64,000 nucleotides of DNA from Flavobacterium reichenbachii. GTDB lineage: Bacteria > Bacteroidota > Bacteroidia > Flavobacteriales > Flavobacteriaceae. The translations under genes and the position numbers were made by a program. The DNA lies in NCBI RefSeq assembly GCF_002217435.1, contig NZ_MUHF01000019.1, positions 113,767-177,766 of the forward strand, written 5' to 3'. The notes under the pieces were generated by a model, which was given only the letters and a program-made list of their open reading frames with translations, did no database searches and was not told where the DNA came from. Positions 61,173 to 64,000 of the stretch are shown here, piece after piece; position 1 is the stretch's first letter, and each line of letters begins with the position of its first letter.

Positions 61173-62662
61173 TGAAAGTTTTGTTAGACACAAATATTAT
61201 TATTCATAGAGAAGCAAATAATATATGCAAACCAGAAATTGGTCAACTTTTCAAGTGGATAGATAATCTTAAATATTCAAAATATATTCATCCTTTGACT
61301 GTTGAAGAATTAGAAAGATATAAAGATCCAAAAGCTCTCGATACTATGAGTATCAAAATTGAGAGTTACAATTTACTTAAACATCAGGCTCCATTAGGTG
61401 AAGAGATTCTAAAAATAAGTAAGAGAGTAGATAGTCAAGAAAATGATATTAATGATACCCAAATTCTAAACGAAGTTTATGAAGGAAGGGTTGATATCTT
61501 AATTTCCGAAGATAAAAAGATACACACTAAAGCGAGTTTACTTGGCATAGCGGACAAGGTTTATAAAATTGAAGATTTTCTAGAAAAAGTAACCTCAGAA
61601 AATCCAGAATTAGTAGACTATAAAGTTTTGTCTGTTCAGAAAGTTGATTTCGCTGAAGTTAACATTAGAGATGCTTTTTTTGATAGCTTCAGAGAGGATT
61701 ATGCTGAATTTGATAAGTGGTTTAATAAAAAAGCTGATGATATTTGTTATGTCTGTTATAGTGAAGGCAGACTAACAGCTTTTCTATTTATAAAAAGAGA
61801 GGATGAAAATGAGAATTATTATGAAATCAATCCTGTTTTTGCGAAGAAAAAAAGATTAAAAATTGGAACATTCAAAGTAACTGCAAATGGATATAAAATA
61901 GGAGAAAGATTTTTAAAAATAATTTTTGATAATGCTTTACAATTTAGGGTTGATGAAATATATGTAACTATTTTCGATCAAAGAGATGAACAAGAGAGGT
62001 TAATCGAGCTTCTTAAAAATTGGGGTTTTAATCATTATGGAATAAAAACAACTCACAATGGAGTTGAGCAAGTTTATGTTAGATCTTTTAATAAAGAAAT
62101 AATTAATGTTGAAAATCCTAAACTGACATTTCCTTTTTTTTCTCGGCAACAAAATATTTTTATTGTTCCCATATATCCTAATTATCATATAGAGTTATTT
62201 CCAGATTCAATCTTGAATAATCAATCTCCAAAAGATTATATTGAAAGCTTTCCTCATAGAAACGCATTAAGTAAAGTTTATATTTCACGTTCTTATGAAA
62301 AGAAAATGCAATCTGGTGATGTATTAGTTTTTTACATGACAGGCGGAAAATACAAAGGTGTTGCAACTACATTAGGAATAGTTGAATCATGTGTTTTAAA
62401 CATCGAAACTGAAGAAGAATTCTTGTCTTTATGCAGAAAAAGAAGCGTTTTTACTAATCAAGAGTTGTCAGAACATTGGAATTATAATCCTGCCAATAGA
62501 CCTTTTATTGTAAATTTTCTTTATACCTATTCATTTAGAAAAAGACCAAATCTTGAATGGTTAGTTGATAATGGAATTATTGTAGATTACGAAAACGTTC
62601 CAAGAGGATTTTCTAAAATAACTGTTGAGCAATTTGATAAACTTTTAACTTTTGCATATTAA
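61172..62662 (+). CDS. Three-domain fusion: PIN nuclease, GNAT acetyltransferase, PUA/ASCH-like domain
   Basis: 496 aa. Residues 1-140 form a PIN domain with acidic residues D6 (LLDTNIIIHRE), E46, D95 (NDTQIL) and E113/D114 (ILISEDKKIHTKA), so RNase activity is plausible. Residues about 160-310 are a GNAT fold with the acetyl-CoA motif region LKIGTFKVTANGYKIGERFL. Residues about 320-490 are PUA/ASCH/EVE-like (YISRSYEKKMQSGDVLVFYM, GVATTLGIVESC). Composed of RNA-cleaving, acetyl-transferring and modified-base-recognition modules. Function not described to my knowledge. Confidence 0.75.
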   Translation: MKVLLDTNIIIHREANNICKPEIGQLFKWIDNLKYSKYIHPLTVEELERYKDPKALDTMSIKIESYNLLKHQAPLGEEILKISKRVDSQENDINDTQILNEVYEGRVDILISEDKKIHTKASLLGIADKVYKIEDFLEKVTSENPELVDYKVLSVQKVDFAEVNIRDAFFDSFREDYAEFDKWFNKKADDICYVCYSEGRLTAFLFIKREDENENYYEINPVFAKKKRLKIGTFKVTANGYKIGERFLKIIFDNALQFRVDEIYVTIFDQRDEQERLIELLKNWGFNHYGIKTTHNGVEQVYVRSFNKEIINVENPKLTFPFFSRQQNIFIVPIYPNYHIELFPDSILNNQSPKDYIESFPHRNALSKVYISRSYEKKMQSGDVLVFYMTGGKYKGVATTLGIVESCVLNIETEEEFLSLCRKRSVFTNQELSEHWNYNPANRPFIVNFLYTYSFRKRPNLEWLVDNGIIVDYENVPRGFSKITVEQFDKLLTFAY

Positions 62663-62663
62663 T

Positions 62664-63590
62664 ATGAAGAGCATAGCAATTTGGTATAAACCTGTAAATG
62701 ATAATGTTGAGTCAAATGAAATTTTAGACTTGCATTTTAACTTTTGGAAAATTCCAAACGGGTCAAAACGATCTTACAAGTTTTTAGATATTGGTATAAA
62801 ATTATCAAATACGAAGAATATTAAAACGTTAAAAATATATTTTCCAATAAAGATTAAGGAAAATGATTTTGAAGACATTGTTGGAAAGTTTATCCATAAG
62901 GTAGATTTAGTGAGTGCTATATTCAATGAAAACTATAAGGTGATTTCAACAACATCCAGTAAATCTTATGAAATTAGAAATGCTAAAAATGAATTTGTTT
63001 TTAATATTTACAAAACATCTATTAGTGATTTGACTTTTGAACAAAAGTATGATGGAACAATAATTAATATAAATATTCCCAAACAAGAAATAACAAATTA
63101 TTTTAGATTTAGAATAAAAGGAGATTTTATAAATTCATTATCTTCTGTTAGTGTGCCAACCAATTCTCTATTAGAAAGTGCGTTTTCTGAAATTGAAATG
63201 ATTGATTTTAGGGTTAATGAAATACGGGATTTAAATCAGGACTTGCTTGAGGAAATGAAAATTGAGAAATTACTGAAAATCCAAAAGCAACATTTTTTCT
63301 TTATATGCTCAAAAGATGAGGAATTGATTGGGAATCATCAACCTTTTTTGAGTTGTAGAAATCTTGAAAATTACAGATGGGACGATTATGTTGGTATTAA
63401 AAACATTAATAAGCAAATTTACTTAGCTTATCATTGGAAAGAAACAAATGTCGAAAGTGCTAGTACACTTATAAAAACTAAATATGAGAAAAACAATTGG
63501 AAAACAATTTCTAAATATGCGATATTTGCATTCATATTAGCTGTGATCATTGAGCTATTTAGTAATTGGCTGTATGACTTAATAAAATAA
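62664..63590 (+). CDS. Unrecognised protein with C-terminal membrane anchor
   Basis: 308 aa from the ATG at 62664 (one base after the previous stop). A beta-rich soluble region of about 275 residues is followed by one membrane helix (about 283-301: AIFAFILAVIIELFSNWL) and a short tail. No family recognised. Location between PIN-GNAT and ASCH genes, with the operon spacing, suggests a membrane-attached partner or effector. Highly AT-rich like its neighbours. Confidence 0.6.
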   Translation: MKSIAIWYKPVNDNVESNEILDLHFNFWKIPNGSKRSYKFLDIGIKLSNTKNIKTLKIYFPIKIKENDFEDIVGKFIHKVDLVSAIFNENYKVISTTSSKSYEIRNAKNEFVFNIYKTSISDLTFEQKYDGTIININIPKQEITNYFRFRIKGDFINSLSSVSVPTNSLLESAFSEIEMIDFRVNEIRDLNQDLLEEMKIEKLLKIQKQHFFFICSKDEELIGNHQPFLSCRNLENYRWDDYVGIKNINKQIYLAYHWKETNVESASTLIKTKYEKNNWKTISKYAIFAFILAVIIELFSNWLYDLIK

Positions 63591-63601
63591 AAAAGGTATT
63601 T

Positions 63602-64000
63602 ATGAAAGTAGTATTATCAATAAAACCCCAATTTGCAAACAAGATATTTGATGGGACTAAAAAATTTGAATTCAGAAAAGCTATTTTCAAAAATCAAGAT
63701 GTCACGTCAGTTTTAGTTTATGCTTCTTCGCCAGTTCAAAAAGTAATTGGAGAATTTGAAATAGAGAAAATATTTAATCTCGACCTTAAAGAACTTTGGG
63801 ATAAAACCAAAGAATACTCAGGGATAACCGAAGATTATTTTTATGAATACTTCGAAAATAGACAGCAAGGTTTTGCTATTCAAATAAAAAATAAAAATAA
63901 ATTTAAAGAGCCTAAATGCTTAAAGGCTGATTATAATTTAACACCACCTCAGTCATTTGCATACTGGTCAAATGAAAAAGATAAAATTAAAAAACCGATA
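63602..64000 (+). CDS. ASCH-domain protein, cut by the right edge
   Basis: 133 codons visible. The start MKVVLSIKPQFANKIFDG followed by TKKFEFRK is a classic ASCH-domain opening, comparable with YqfB-type proteins that hydrolyse N4-acetylcytidine. The IGEFEIEKIF strand follows. The C-terminal part is missing. It is 11 bp downstream of the membrane-anchored protein and closes, or continues, the kinase/PIN-GNAT operon. Confidence 0.8.
   Translation, partial: MKVVLSIKPQFANKIFDGTKKFEFRKAIFKNQDVTSVLVYASSPVQKVIGEFEIEKIFNLDLKELWDKTKEYSGITEDYFYEYFENRQQGFAIQIKNKNKFKEPKCLKADYNLTPPQSFAYWSNEKDKIKKPI

Overview
The window is AT-rich and comes from a Bacteroidota genome, most likely a soil or freshwater Flavobacterium related to F. 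johnsoniae. The evidence is direct: promoters carry the Bacteroidota -7 element TAnnTTTG, Shine-Dalgarno sites are absent, and several genes belong to families largely confined to this phylum (DUF2480, DUF3078, IPExxxVDY, GxxExxY, DUF5689, TonB-dependent receptors). No rRNA, CRISPR array, phage or complete insertion sequence was seen. All functional calls come from reading motifs by eye; no database search was run.

Layout. 1-10.7 kb is a sugar region: a galactose mutarotase cut by the left edge, a divergent GntR/sensor regulator, a Nudix-type AraR regulator, a secreted GH51 arabinofuranosidase, araB-araD-araA and a lipoprotein aldose 1-epimerase. The arabinofuranosidase would release arabinose from polysaccharide, the epimerase would interconvert anomers, and AraA-AraB-AraD would deliver xylulose 5-phosphate. 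One operator-like motif (AAGTGT-N7-ACACTT and variants) lies before the araR, arabinofuranosidase and araB genes. 10.9-28 kb is mostly housekeeping: OsmC, tRNA-Leu, prs, rplY, pth, Mn-type SOD, purF, a PfkB kinase, an ECF sigma/putative anti-sigma locus, rnhA, purN, acpP-fabF-rnc and pyk. 28.5-36.5 kb is an envelope locus with a sulfatase, a HAD lipoprotein, three outer-membrane barrels and a membrane-bound AraC regulator. 36.6-40.5 kb holds a CPBP protease, an AraC regulator, an exported bleomycin-hydrolase-like peptidase and an AlkB-like dioxygenase.

40.5-41.8 kb is a tRNA-Asn array disrupted by two near-identical GIY-YIG nuclease genes, each fused to a 3' half of tRNA-Asn. 41.9-54.2 kb holds rseP, an ABC transporter remnant, an old-yellow-enzyme reductase, a Gfo/Idh/MocA oxidoreductase, an MFS transporter, a TonB receptor with a DUF5689 lipoprotein, and hflX. 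54.4-59.0 kb is a suf-related operon on the minus strand (sufS, lipoprotein, sufE, a DUF59/SufT-like gene, DUF2480, DUF3078) into which a GxxExxY nuclease cassette bounded by inverted repeats has been inserted.

The right end (60.65-64.0 kb) is a tight four-gene operon: a small P-loop kinase, a PIN-GNAT-PUA/ASCH-like fusion, an unrecognised protein with a C-terminal membrane anchor, and an ASCH-domain protein cut by the edge. It is the best candidate here for an undescribed RNA- or nucleotide-targeting defence or stress system. Other notable signals are two tandem copies of a promoter-plus-terminator small RNA downstream of purF, and short cassettes with CACCATATAAGT inverted ends carrying small genes.
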